The notes beneath the pieces were generated by a model, which saw only the letters and a program-made list of their open reading frames with translations, was not told the DNA's origin and ran no database searches. From Pollutimonas harenae (GTDB taxonomy: Bacteria; Pseudomonadota; Gammaproteobacteria; Burkholderiales; Burkholderiaceae_B): a stretch of 64,000 nucleotides of DNA. Positions 63,749-64,000 of the stretch are shown here, piece after piece. The stretch lies in the NCBI RefSeq assembly GCF_004153685.1, contig NZ_SDQD01000001.1:310001-374000 (forward strand), read 5' to 3'. The first letter of the stretch is position 1. The number at the start of each line of letters is the position of its first letter. A program made the position numbers and the translations under genes.

Positions 63749-64000
63749 TTAGCGAGAACACATATCGTCGTAGGTCTGGGTTTCGCGAAAGGCGGAAGGC
63801 GTCTTTCCCCAGAATTGCCGGAACGCGGTCGAAAAATTTGCCGCACTCGAATAGCCAACCTCCGCCACAATATCCAGCATGCTCAAGTCTGTCTGGATAA
63901 GCAGGCGAGCCGCCTTGCGCATCCGCTCACGACGGATGTACTCGAACACAGACATTCCCACGCTCGATTTGAAGGCTGCCATGATTCGACGCTCGGACAC
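63749..64000 (-). CDS. AraC-family regulator, C-terminal part (5' end outside window)
   Basis: 83 codons of an AraC double-HTH: SVGMSVFEYIRRERMRKAAR, MLDIVAEVGYSSAANFSTAF, WGKTPSAFRE. The reading frame is open to the window edge, so the sensory N-terminus is not visible. It is upstream of the trimeric adhesin on the same strand. The HTH closely matches that of the response regulator at 55976-56794. Confidence 0.9.
   Translation of the reverse strand: MSERRIMAAFKSSVGMSVFEYIRRERMRKAARLLIQTDLSMLDIVAEVGYSSAANFSTAFRQFWGKTPSAFRETQTYDDMCSR

Overview
The window looks like a betaproteobacterial chromosome, most likely Alcaligenaceae (Achromobacter, Pusillimonas or Alcaligenes type). The evidence is the aioXSR / aioBA arsenite-oxidation layout, the ars gene types and the style of the envelope proteins. 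No rRNA or tRNA gene was recognised. All assignments come from reading translations and motifs; no database was searched.

Left end (1-4529): an accessory segment. A three-gene minus-strand operon encodes a DUF4297-type nuclease, a small winged-helix-like middle component and an ABC/SMC-like ATPase that runs off the left edge. This is best read as an ABC-three-component (ABC-3C) conflict/defence system. Two orphan VapB-like antitoxins and an internally deleted tyrosine integrase with nearby repeat sites follow; they mark an eroded island edge.

Arsenic block 1 (4553-14577): moaA, aioA and aioB (minus strand) stand divergent from aioX-aioS-aioR (plus strand). The As(III)-binding protein AioX, kinase AioS and sigma54 activator AioR should control aioBA, and a textbook -24/-12 promoter lies in front of aioB. 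arsH and a glutaredoxin-type arsC follow. They are divergent from an arsR that is cut after about 34 codons by an internally deleted IS3-family element.

Stress and envelope block (14683-33151): a CpxP/Spy-like periplasmic protein, a phospholipase-D-type synthase, hemerythrin, entericidin, a Cys-paired periplasmic protein, CsbD and a PAS-LuxR regulator. Next come a cysteine-free SUOX-fold periplasmic protein with a histidine kinase and LuxR-type response regulator, a 1552-residue autotransporter, and an unrecognised secreted/membrane cluster ending in a collapsed von Willebrand A gene.

Redox and metal block (33471-50718): an epimerase-like protein, LysR with divergent nitroreductase, SDR and F420-reductase-like genes, ChrA, and a second ars cluster (arsH, divergent from arsR-arsC-arsC-arsB). 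A SulP transporter, a methyltransferase, PhnA/YjdM, a CigR-like protein, CadR with a CadA/ZntA/PbrA-type P-ATPase, and an M20 amidohydrolase complete it.

Right end (50810-64000): a PAS protein, a TonB-dependent receptor, a 7TMR-DISM histidine kinase with a response regulator carrying an AraC output domain, two lipoproteins, a 1894-residue trimeric autotransporter adhesin, and the end of an AraC regulator whose DNA-binding domain resembles that of the response regulator. The two giant adhesins each sit beside their own two-component system.
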